NCBI GenBank assembly: GCA_934133155.1
Contig: CAKPAT010000029.1
Coordinates: 1-13,188, forward strand
Direction: 5' to 3'
DNA: 13,188 nt
Source of the DNA: an uncultured Bacilli bacterium
Lineage (GTDB): Bacteria > Bacillota_I > Bacilli_A > RF39 > UBA660
Of the stretch, positions 1-6,459 are shown one piece after another. How positions within the stretch are numbered: position 1 is the first letter of the stretch; the number at the start of each line of letters is the position of its first letter. A program made the position numbers and the translations under genes. The notes beneath the pieces were generated by a model, which searched no databases, was not told where the DNA came from, and saw nothing but the letters and a program-made list of their open reading frames with translations.

Positions 1-921
1 AGTGAAAGTTTAAAATCAACGCAAATAGAAGGAACTCAAATATCACAAGATGAAATGTATTATTTAAAGTATATGCCGAATAGTGATGATAATTTAGAAA
101 TTCAAAATTTAAAAAAAGTTATTGACTATTCAAATGAATATTTAAAAAACAGTAATAAAATAGATATTCATTTTGTAAATCACATTCATAAAATACTATT
201 AGATAGTGTTAGAGGTAATGAAAAAGATCCTGGAAAGGTTAGAACAATTCAAAATTGGATAGGGCCTAAAGGCTGCGGTATTGAAGAGGCAATTTTTATT
301 CCTCCTTCTCCTGAAGATGTTCCTTTATTATTGGATAATTTATTTAAATATATGAATGACGAATTTATTGATCCACTTTTTGTTAATTTAGCTATTTCAC
401 ATTCTCAGTTTGAAACTATTCATGCTTATCGTGACGGAAATGGTAGGTTAGGTAGAGCGCTTATTCCTATACAGCTTGCTAAATTAACTGATGATAGACC
501 AATTTTGTTTTTATCAGAAGTAATTGAATTATATAAACCTAGTTATCATAAATTTTTAAACGAAAGCAGAAAAGGTAATATGTTAGGTTTTATTAAATTT
601 TTCTTACAATGTATTATTGAGCAATGTAATAATTATATTTCTAAAATAAATATGATAAAAGGTATTTATAATAGAGATATGGATAAAATAAAAACATTAA
701 ATAGTAATGCTGTATATAGAATAATGCCTGCTATGATGCACCAAATAGTTTTTACAAAAAAAGAAATAGAAGAGGAATCTGGTGTATCAAGAAATACTGT
801 GTCTACTTTAATAGACCAATTAATAGAATTAGGAATACTTGTTCCTGATTCAACGTATGCAAAGCTAGGATACCGATACAAAGAAATATATGATGTTTTT
901 GTTGGGAAAAATGATATATGA
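1..921 (+). CDS. Fic-domain protein AMPylase (5' end missing)
   Basis: Fic proteins transfer AMP (or a related nucleotide moiety) from a nucleotide to a hydroxyl side chain of a target protein. The reading frame is open from base 1, so the gene begins upstream; the first internal ATG (base 55) is not the real start because conserved Fic sequence precedes it. Counting from base 1, residues 6-11 read STQIEG, matching the (S/T)xxxE(G/N) inhibitory helix that blocks ATP binding in self-inhibited Fic proteins. The catalytic loop HAYRDGNGRLGR is at residues 141-152 and matches HxFx(D/E)GNGRxxR with Tyr for Phe; His141, Asp145, Asn147 and both arginines are present, so the enzyme looks intact. The last about 70 residues (KKEIEEESGVSRNTVSTLIDQL) look like a winged helix-turn-helix, a common C-terminal add-on in this family. 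The target is unknown. It ends in TGA and is followed by a gene-poor stretch. Confidence 0.93.
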   Translation, partial: SESLKSTQIEGTQISQDEMYYLKYMPNSDDNLEIQNLKKVIDYSNEYLKNSNKIDIHFVNHIHKILLDSVRGNEKDPGKVRTIQNWIGPKGCGIEEAIFIPPSPEDVPLLLDNLFKYMNDEFIDPLFVNLAISHSQFETIHAYRDGNGRLGRALIPIQLAKLTDDRPILFLSEVIELYKPSYHKFLNESRKGNMLGFIKFFLQCIIEQCNNYISKINMIKGIYNRDMDKIKTLNSNAVYRIMPAMMHQIVFTKKEIEEESGVSRNTVSTLIDQLIELGILVPDSTYAKLGYRYKEIYDVFVGKNDI

Positions 922-979
922 TGTGATTAGTTAGCGAGGTATTGCTTTTAGCTTAGGAGCTATAATCCCTGCTCCTTAC

Positions 980-1060
980 TGGATTGTAACTAATATAAAC
1001 CCCATTTCTTGGACAAAAGGAAATGAGGTTTTATTATGGAAAAGTTTATTTAGAGGTCAA
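980..1060 (+). mobile_element. Possible decayed left end of an IS3-family (IS150-group) element
   Basis: The block TGGATTGTAACT followed by ACCCCATTTCTTGGACA resembles, from memory, IS150-type termini, in which a CCCATTT..TTGGACA stretch forms a hairpin just upstream of the orfA start. Here the hairpin is followed by ATGGAAAAG at base 1036, which runs into a stop after five codons. No orfA or orfB coding sequence remains and no matching right end is visible in the window. If correct, only a terminal scar is left. The alternative is an ordinary terminator. The rest of the 922-1201 interval holds no gene that I can see, apart from the ogt promoter. Confidence 0.3.
997..1035 (+). terminator. Strong hairpin with T-rich tail after the Fic gene
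   Basis: Bases 997-1008 pair with 1020-1031: 11 pairs with a single C/A mismatch around an 11-base loop (TTGGACAAAAG), followed by TTATTA. The shape fits a rho-independent terminator for the Fic transcript, although it lies about 75 bases after the stop codon. A weaker 6-bp hairpin (955-960 with 971-976) sits just upstream. The same sequence may instead be the terminal hairpin of an IS3-type element (see the mobile_element entry). The fold is read directly from the sequence; the function is inferred. Confidence 0.5.
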
Positions 1061-1076
1061 AAAGTGCTGGGATTGC

Positions 1077-1105
1077 TTGATGTTGTTTAGAAAATTAGAT
1101 ATACT
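1077..1105 (+). promoter_or_regulatory. Sigma-A type promoter for the ogt-tag operon
   Basis: A -35 box TTGATG (1077-1082) and a -10 box TATACT (1100-1105) are separated by exactly 17 bases. Transcription would begin near base 1112, leaving a 5' leader of about 90 bases before the ogt start. The leader shows no obvious riboswitch or operator. Confidence 0.55.
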
Positions 1106-1201
1106 GTAATTATGTTAACTTTTATAAAAATAGTGATTTATTAGTGGCATTTAAAAGTCAAACGTGGGTTATTAAAAAAGGAATGCTTTGAAGAAGGGAT
1201 T

Positions 1202-1714
1202 TTGATTTGTATGGTTTATAACTGGACTTATAAAACGCATTTAGGATTTGACGATATTATGATGACGAGTGATGGTGAATTTTTGACTGGTTTGTGGTTT
1301 GTTAATTCATCTGATGATTTAAAGCACTCTTTTAAAGGCAATAGTAAATTTTTACCTATTTTTAAAGATACCTGTAAGTGGCTTGATGTTTATTTTAGTG
1401 GTCGAAATCCTGATTTTACGGTTAAATATAAGGTTTCTGGTTTAACTGATTTTAGGAAAGATGTTATTTCTGAAATGCTTAAAATACCTTTTGGAAAGGT
1501 TACAACTTATGGGGATATTGCTAAAAGTATTGCTTTAAAACGTGGTATTAAAAAGATGTCTAGCCAGGCTGTTGGTGGGGCTGTGGGGTGGAATCCAATT
1601 TGTATTATTATTCCTTGTCATAGGGTTATTGGAGCTTTTTCTAAACTTACTGGTTATGGTGGCGGTCTTAATAATAAATTAGCTCTTTTAAAAAATGAGG
1701 GAATTGATGTTTGA
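1202..1714 (+). CDS. ogt: Methylated-DNA--protein-cysteine S-methyltransferase
   Basis: This suicide repair protein moves the alkyl group from O6-methylguanine (and O4-methylthymine) in DNA onto its own cysteine. The active-site motif PCHRV is at residues 138-142 (acceptor Cys139). Around it are the usual family blocks: FRKDVISEMLKIPFGKVTTYG from residue 84, the recognition helix KMSSQAVGGAVG (118-129), and GYGGGLNNKLALLKNEG near the end. About 170 residues is normal for bacterial Ogt with its N-terminal RNase H-like domain. At the Arg-finger position (human R128) there is Gln122, a variant I recall from other Firmicute homologues. The chosen TTG start (1202) lies only 3 bases after AGAAGGG; the in-frame ATG at 1211 is an equally good candidate, with a 12-base gap. 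The stop codon overlaps the ribosome binding site of the next gene, so the two are cotranscribed and probably translationally coupled. Confidence 0.95.
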   Translation: MICMVYNWTYKTHLGFDDIMMTSDGEFLTGLWFVNSSDDLKHSFKGNSKFLPIFKDTCKWLDVYFSGRNPDFTVKYKVSGLTDFRKDVISEMLKIPFGKVTTYGDIAKSIALKRGIKKMSSQAVGGAVGWNPICIIIPCHRVIGAFSKLTGYGGGLNNKLALLKNEGIDV

Positions 1715-1723
1715 GGTGATTTT

Positions 1724-2679
1724 TTGAAAAGATGTAAATGGTGCAATTTAAATAATCCTTTATATGTAAAATATCATGATGATGAGTGGGGTGTTTTGAA
1801 TACTTCTGACGATTATTTGTTTGAGATGCTTATTTTGGAGTCTTTTCAGGCTGGTCTTTCATGGGAATGTGTTTTGAATAAAAGGGAATATTTTAGGTTG
1901 GCTTATGATAATTTTGATATTGATAAGGTTATTTTAATGATAAGATTATCAGAAATAAGCTTAAGATAAAGGCTAGTATTAATAATGCGAAGGTGTTTAA
2001 AAGTATCCAAACTGAGTTTGGAAGTTTTTATAATTATTTGCTTATGTTTACTTCGGGTAATATTTTATACGAAACGGGTAATGTGAGTAATGAACTTTCT
2101 GATTTAATTTCTTATGATTTGATTAAAAGAGGTATGAAGTTTGTGGGCAGTAAGATTATTTATTCTTTTTTGCAAGCGACTGGTTTTATTTATTCTCACG
2201 AGGATTGTTTTTTAGGTGAGGTTTTGAAGGCTCCTTTGACTTCTATCAGTATTGATGATAAGTTTTTTGATAGTTTGAAAAGAGATTATAAGGATTTTTC
2301 TGATTGGTTTTTGAGAAAACAAAAGGAAGGCGCTTTGTGCTATGTGACTTATGATAGTGGTATTACTTCTTTTTTACTTTTGAAGTTTGAGGATGTTTCT
2401 TCTGATTATTCTGATTTTTCTAAGCCTTTTAGACCTTTAAAGAGACTTAAGATTTCTACTTTTAAATCGATTTGTGGTAACTGTTTAATGCTTATGGATA
2501 TTATTTTTGATGTGGCTTTAAGTCAAAATGTTTCAGAAATTTATGTAACTGTTTTTCCTAAGTTTAAAAAGCTTATTAATTTATTTAAGGAATATGGGTT
2601 TGAGTTTTACTGCACGAAAGATACGATTACAAGTGATTTGGGAGTGCAAAAGGAATTTGTTTTGGTTAAGAAATTGTGA
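1724..2679 (+). pseudogene. tag: DNA-3-methyladenine glycosylase I fused to GNAT-like domain, frameshifted
   Basis: Tag excises 3-methyladenine from alkylated DNA. The N-terminal part (TTG start 1724, GAGGTGA binding site at 1713-1719) carries Cys4 and His18 of the zinc site, YHDDEWG, and LESFQAGLSW with the base-recognition Glu. That frame stops at 1967-1969. The remainder continues in the -1 frame, open from 1927: IIRNKLKI, then KKRG-like KRGMKFVGSKIIYSFLQATG, then HEDC with the second zinc His/Cys pair. Between the DKV and IIR motifs only 14 bases remain, where E. coli Tag has 16 codons. A net loss of 34 bases therefore explains both the shift and a missing helix segment. After Tag the second frame continues for about 145 residues without interruption (WFLRKQKEGALCYV, RPLKRLKISTFK, EIYVTVFPK, EYGF), a GNAT-like N-acetyltransferase fold. 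The GTG at 1993 could start a separate product but has no good binding site. Tag activity is probably lost. The GNAT assignment is by pattern and less certain. Confidence 0.85.
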
Positions 2680-2702
2680 TTTTGATTTCTTTCATGTATA
2701 AT
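2674..2702 (+). promoter_or_regulatory. Promoter for the dam-like gene
   Basis: A -35 TTGTGA (2674-2679) and a perfect -10 TATAAT (2697-2702) are spaced 17 bases apart. The -35 box overlaps the last codons of the tag-GNAT reading frame. Transcription would start near 2709, so the leader before the ATG at 2721 would be only about 12 bases and would consist almost entirely of the GAGGTG binding site (2710-2715). The methyltransferase can thus be expressed independently of the repair genes upstream. Confidence 0.6.
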
Positions 2703-2720
2703 ATTTGAAGAGGTGTTGAT

Positions 2721-3575
2721 ATGATTAAAGCGAAACCATTTGTAAAGTGGGCTGGTGGTAAAAGACAGATTATGGATAAATTGAGGAAGTATGTTCCTGA
2801 TGATTTTAATACTTATTTTGAACCTTTTGTAGGTGGTGGAGCTTTGCTTTTTGATTTGGCTCCTAAACGTGCTGTTATTAATGATTCTAATAGTGAACTT
2901 ATGAATGTTTATATGTGTCTTTGTGATGAGGAGAAATTTAAGAAGATGTGCACGGTTCTTAATCATTATGAGACTAATCATTCTGAAGAGTTTTATTATG
3001 AAATTAGGAATAAGGATCGCAATAAGGGTGCTTATAGTAGACTTTCTGATTATACTAAAGCTGCTAGAACTATTTATTTGAATAAGGCTTGTTTTAATGG
3101 GCTTTATAGAGTTAATGGTAAAGGTGAGTTTAACGTTCCTTTTGGTAAAAAACTTAAAGTTAACACTTATGATGGCGGTAATTTGATAACGGTTTCTAAT
3201 TATTTGACGATGAATGATGTTAAGATTTTGTGTACTGATTATGAGGATGCTTTGAGGGACGTTCAAAAGGGTGATTTTGTTTATTTTGATCCTCCTTATG
3301 ATACTGATAAGTCTATTTTTACTAGTTATACAGAAGAGGGCTTTGGCAAGGATGAACAAAGAAGGCTTGCTTTGGTTTTTAAGGAACTTGATAAGAAAGG
3401 TGTTTATGTAATGCTTTCTAATAATAATACTTCTTTGGTTAATGCACTTTATAAGGATTTTAATATTCATGTGATTGAAGCTAAAAGAAGTATTAATTCT
3501 AATGGTGCCAAGAGAGGCAAGGTTGAAGAGGTTATTATTACTAATTATGAGAATAATAGGGATTTTGAAGAATAA
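2721..3575 (+). CDS. dam: Dam-like N6-adenine DNA methyltransferase (D12 class)
   Basis: D12-class enzymes transfer a methyl group from S-adenosylmethionine to the adenine N6, usually in GATC. The 284-residue protein has the motifs in the class alpha order: KWAGGK (9-14), FEPFVGGGAL (33-42, SAM binding), AVINDSN (51-57), catalytic DPPY (190-193), and the conserved C-terminal block RSINSNGAKRGK (256-267) before EEVIITNY. The length is normal for Dam/DpnM. No restriction endonuclease or specificity gene lies beside it, so it is either a solitary methyltransferase or a relic of a restriction-modification unit. The upstream neighbours are alkyl-repair genes, but it has its own promoter. GATC specificity is inferred from the family and not from the sequence itself. 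Confidence 0.93.
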   Translation: MIKAKPFVKWAGGKRQIMDKLRKYVPDDFNTYFEPFVGGGALLFDLAPKRAVINDSNSELMNVYMCLCDEEKFKKMCTVLNHYETNHSEEFYYEIRNKDRNKGAYSRLSDYTKAARTIYLNKACFNGLYRVNGKGEFNVPFGKKLKVNTYDGGNLITVSNYLTMNDVKILCTDYEDALRDVQKGDFVYFDPPYDTDKSIFTSYTEEGFGKDEQRRLALVFKELDKKGVYVMLSNNNTSLVNALYKDFNIHVIEAKRSINSNGAKRGKVEEVIITNYENNRDFEE

Positions 3576-3600
3576 AAAAGATAATGTTTATAACATTATC
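3574..3600 (-). terminator. Intrinsic terminator of the minus-strand exchanger gene
   Basis: A perfect 9-bp stem (3580-3588 with 3592-3600, loop of 3) is followed, on the minus strand, by six T (complement of 3574-3579). The hairpin contains the exchanger stop codon (3588-3590), and the T tract overlaps the dam stop codon on the other strand. The plus strand has no T run after this stem, so it works mainly in one direction. Confidence 0.75.
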
Positions 3601-4535
3601 GTGTAGGTGTAATAGAATATAAATATTAGAAGCATTATTATGGCTTCTTTTTTTTCTATTGTATTTTTTGTCTTGGCAAATATATAAAGTAAAAATGATG
3701 TTAGAAATACGGTTATTACGTCTATTACGTTGAAGCCAATTAATTTTATACTTCCATATATTGTTATCGGAAGACCTAGAACTATACAAATATTAAATAT
3801 GTTTGTTCCGATGATGTTGCCTAGTGCTATATCAAATTCTCCTTTTTTGGCACTTGTTATTGTCATGACCATTTCTGGTAAGCTTGTGCCGATTACAATG
3901 GCGGTCATTGTTATTATTTTTTCGCTTAGGTTTAAATTTTTAGCGATTAATTCGACGTTATTTACAATTAAGTCACTGCTATATATTATTAAAATTATTG
4001 ATATTATTAAAAATATTATTGATGTGTATGGGTCATACATTGGTTTTATATTTTCGTTTGTTTTTTCTTTTGATTTTACTGTTTGAATTATATAGTATAC
4101 AAATATTAGAAAGAGTAGTAATAGTATTATTCCGTCTATTTTTGTGAACATTTGATTTTTTAATGGGTTTAATATTGTGTTTAGCATTAGTATGGTAAAA
4201 CCGGATGTGACTATCAGTAAGATTGGTAATTCTTTTTTGACCGTGACTTCTTTTGCTTTTATTGGTTTTATAAGGCTGGCGAGGCCTATTATTAGAAATA
4301 CATTAACGATACAGCTTCCAATTATGTTTGAGAAGGCTATTTGGCTGTTGCCTTCTTCTATGCTTTGAAATGATATGGCTATTTCAGGGGCACATGTACC
4401 AAATGAAATAATTGTTAAGGCGATTATTGATTTGGATATTTTTAGTTTTAAGGCTAGTGATGATGCACAGTCTACCAGAACATCGGATGCTTTAACTATT
4501 ATGAAAAAGCCTATTAATAGCTTGATTATTTCCAT
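3588..4535 (-). CDS. Na+/Ca2+ exchanger, CaCA superfamily (YrbG type)
   Basis: This is a polytopic membrane antiporter expected to exchange Ca2+ for Na+ or H+ across the cytoplasmic membrane. The two inverted alpha repeats are visible. Repeat 1 has GTCAPE (Thr47, Glu51) and IIGSCIVN (Ser74, Asn78). Repeat 2 has GTSLPE (Thr217, Ser218, Glu221) and GNIIGTNIFN (Thr244, Asn248). About ten hydrophobic segments are split by a polar loop near residues 153-167 (KSKEKTNENIK). Both acidic ion ligands are present. Repeat 1 is unusual: the normally small Ser of GTS is Cys, the Leu is Ala, and the GN and GSN positions read SN and GSC. Upstream in-frame ATGs exist at 4553 and 4541, but I choose 4535: it is the only one with a well-placed binding site (AAAGGA, complement of 4544-4549, 8 bases away), and the -10 box at 4560-4565 puts transcription start near 4553. 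It is convergent with dam and divergent from the AlbA_2 gene. Confidence 0.92.
   Translation of the reverse strand: MEIIKLLIGFFIIVKASDVLVDCASSLALKLKISKSIIALTIISFGTCAPEIAISFQSIEEGNSQIAFSNIIGSCIVNVFLIIGLASLIKPIKAKEVTVKKELPILLIVTSGFTILMLNTILNPLKNQMFTKIDGIILLLLFLIFVYYIIQTVKSKEKTNENIKPMYDPYTSIIFLIISIILIIYSSDLIVNNVELIAKNLNLSEKIITMTAIVIGTSLPEMVMTITSAKKGEFDIALGNIIGTNIFNICIVLGLPITIYGSIKLIGFNVIDVITVFLTSFLLYIFAKTKNTIEKKEAIIMLLIFIFYYTYTIML
3628..3655 (+). terminator. Possible forward terminator for dam inside the convergent gene
   Basis: AGAAGC (3628-3633) pairs with GCTTCT (3643-3648) around a 9-base loop and runs into eight T (3648-3655) on the plus strand. It lies within the last codons of the exchanger gene, where it encodes Lys-Glu-Ala and the following hydrophobic residues. 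The stem is short (6 bp), so efficiency is uncertain. Transcripts from dam would extend about 75 bases antisense to the exchanger mRNA. Confidence 0.45.
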
Positions 4536-4559
4536 AAGCATTTTCCTTTCCATTATTTA

Positions 4560-4590
4560 AGTATATCATGGATTATGTTTTATAAATCAA
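4560..4590 (-). promoter_or_regulatory. Candidate promoter of the exchanger gene
   Basis: Read on the minus strand, TTGATT (complement of 4585-4590) precedes TATACT (complement of 4560-4565) by 19 bases, which is longer than ideal. The predicted transcript start near 4553 agrees with using the ATG at 4535 rather than the upstream ATGs. Confidence 0.4.
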
Positions 4591-4656
4591 ATTATTTTAT
4601 GACTTTTGTAAAGATTTGTGAATGTTAACGTTTTAAAAGGAAAATGATATAACATG

Positions 4657-4682
4657 TGGTACAATATCTATGAAGGCGGTGA
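4657..4682 (+). promoter_or_regulatory. Extended -10 promoter and ribosome binding site of the AlbA_2 gene
   Basis: TGGTACAAT (4657-4665) is an extended -10 element with no good -35 box at the expected distance. AGGCGGTGA (4674-4682) differs from a full anti-SD match by one base and directly precedes the ATG at 4686. The leader would be only about 15 bases. Confidence 0.45.
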
Positions 4683-4685
4683 ATT

Positions 4686-6152
4686 ATGGATAAAGATGAA
4701 GTTTTAAAGGCTATTGATATTTTAAGAAGGTATAATACAGAAACTGATATGATTGAGGCTAAAACGGCACTTTTAGGATTTCCAAAGAAGTGTTACGATA
4801 CTTTTTCTAGCTTTTCTAATCGATATGGTGGGATTATTATATTTGGCTTAAATGAAAGTGAGAATTTTAAAACTGAAGGTGTGTATGATGTTAACGATTT
4901 ACAAAAACAGATTACTAATTTGTGCAGTGATGTGATGGAGCCGGTGATTAGGTCGGATATTATTTCTTTTGAATTTGAGGGGAAAAATATTTTAGCAGTT
5001 AAGATTGAAGAGATACCACAAAGCCAAAAGCCATGCTATTACAAACCGGCAGGGATTAAAAATGGTTCTTATACTAGAGTTGGTGATAGAGATGATAGGA
5101 TGACTGATTATGAGCTTTATGCACTTCAAAGTTATAATGGTCATGTGTTTGACGATATAAGACCAAATAAAAAAGCCAGTGTTTCTGATTTGAATAGTGA
5201 AGATTTGAATTTATATATTGAAAAGATTAAAAATAGTAAACCTAATTTTTCCAAAAATAGTTTTAGTAAATGTTTGAGTTTGTGTGGTATTACTACATCT
5301 AATAAAGATGAAGTTTATCCAACTTTGGCAGGTACAATGATTTTTGGCGATTATCCGCAAAGTTATTATCCACAGTTATTTGTTGCATGTGCAAGAATTC
5401 CCGGTATTATACTTGGCGATACTGGTGATTTAGGTGAACGTTTTATCGATAATAAAAGGGTAGAGGGAACTATAGAAGAAATGCTTAACGATACGATGAA
5501 TTTTTTAAGGAGAAATATGCGTGTTAGTATTATTATTGATGAAGATGGTAATAGAATTAATCGAACTGAGTATCCTCTAGAGGCACTTAGGGAAGCTGTT
5601 GCTAATGCTTTAATTCACCGAGATTTTTCTTTTCAAACTGAAAACGCTTATATTTCTGTTTATATGTATGATGACCGGATTGAGATAATAAATCCGGGAA
5701 CGCTTTATGGCTCTAATAAACTTGAAAAACTTGGTATTGCTACAACTATGGAAGTTAGAAATCCAACTATTGTTAGAATTCTTGAGGAAAAAGGCTCAGT
5801 AATTGAAAATAGGCACTCAGGTATTCCTATTATGAAAAGGGAGATGCGAAAATTTGGACTTCCTGAACCGGAATTTTATGAGGAGAGGGATTGTTTTAAA
5901 GTTGTTTTTAGGAATTTTAGTGGACAACAAAGTAGACAACAAAAATTAAACATAGAAGATTATAAAGATTTGGTGTTAAAATTTTGTGTTACTCCTAAAA
6001 ATATGGCTGAAATTAAGGATATGTTAAAAATTAAGTCTAGGCAGTATATTTCTACAAATATTATTAATCCTTTAATTGTTTGTGATAAATTAGAGTATAC
6101 AAATAAAAATAGTATAAATGCGAGAAATCAAAAATATAAAACTAAGTATTAA
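4686..6152 (+). CDS. AlbA_2 (Schlafen-like) and GHKL ATP-binding domain protein, RecG-related family
   Basis: The 488-residue protein has an N-terminal AlbA_2 / divergent-AAA-4 domain at about residues 18-140: Glu24 in the E-x-K motif, FSNRYGGIIIFGLNE (43-57), and YTRVGDRDDRMT (129-140). A middle segment carries YPTLAGTMIFGDYPQ (211-225). A GHKL-type ATP-binding domain follows, with the N box REAVANALIHRDF (302-314), the INPG loop (335-338), RNPTI (358-362) and SGIPIM (378-383). The C-terminal 70 residues resemble a winged helix. This arrangement matches the family often labelled 'ATP-dependent DNA helicase RecG-related', although no helicase motifs are present. Members are thought to be nucleic-acid-binding or transcription regulators, and some occur in defence loci; the role here is unknown. 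It has its own short-leader promoter and no operon partner. A direct repeat of a GACAACAAA block near residues 414-420 encodes QQ..QQ. Confidence 0.88.
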   Translation: MDKDEVLKAIDILRRYNTETDMIEAKTALLGFPKKCYDTFSSFSNRYGGIIIFGLNESENFKTEGVYDVNDLQKQITNLCSDVMEPVIRSDIISFEFEGKNILAVKIEEIPQSQKPCYYKPAGIKNGSYTRVGDRDDRMTDYELYALQSYNGHVFDDIRPNKKASVSDLNSEDLNLYIEKIKNSKPNFSKNSFSKCLSLCGITTSNKDEVYPTLAGTMIFGDYPQSYYPQLFVACARIPGIILGDTGDLGERFIDNKRVEGTIEEMLNDTMNFLRRNMRVSIIIDEDGNRINRTEYPLEALREAVANALIHRDFSFQTENAYISVYMYDDRIEIINPGTLYGSNKLEKLGIATTMEVRNPTIVRILEEKGSVIENRHSGIPIMKREMRKFGLPEPEFYEERDCFKVVFRNFSGQQSRQQKLNIEDYKDLVLKFCVTPKNMAEIKDMLKIKSRQYISTNIINPLIVCDKLEYTNKNSINARNQKYKTKY

Positions 6153-6420
6153 AAAACTTTGTTTAATTTAAAATTTTGCCTTGGAATATTAAAAAATAAA
6201 TATTATTACATAATATAAGTCAGAAAAAAACGAAATGCTATTTTACTGTCATTTATGGCTAAATAATTTTTGGAATGTTTTTAACCTGTTTTTGATTAGC
6301 TTATTTTTCGTTAGAAATTTGATACAATTACTTCTAAGGATTATGTGGTTATAATTATGATTACTGGGAAAAAGAGAGGAAAGTTTTTTACTGCGTATTA
6401 TGTTGATAATTCTGTATCAA

Positions 6421-6459
6421 AAAAAGAACTGTCCAAATATGGCTTGGGTAGTTCTTTTT
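6421..6459 (+). terminator. 14-bp terminator-like hairpin with A and T tracts
   Basis: Bases 6421-6434 pair with 6446-6459: five A-T pairs, GAACT with AGTTC, two G-U pairs and CC with GG, around an 11-base loop. The A tract on one side and the T tract on the other give the form of a bidirectional intrinsic terminator. It could end transcripts from the AlbA_2 gene about 270 bases upstream, or be part of the mobile element remnant proposed for this interval. Confidence 0.45.

Noticed and set aside
1927..1969. Programmed -1 frameshift joining the two halves of Tag
   Set aside because: No convincing slippery heptamer is present, and 11 codons of conserved length are missing at the same point, so a deletion explains the data better.
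2607..3470. A 287-codon open frame on the minus strand opposite the dam-like gene
   Set aside because: Composition is Ile/Asn/Ser/Thr-rich with no domain, as expected for the antisense of an AT-rich gene; the plus strand carries clear D12 methyltransferase motifs.
3730..4560. Several hydrophobic open frames on the plus strand (3730-4086, 4177-4368, 4375-4560)
   Set aside because: They are antisense shadows of the polytopic exchanger gene, whose alpha-repeat motifs lie on the minus strand.
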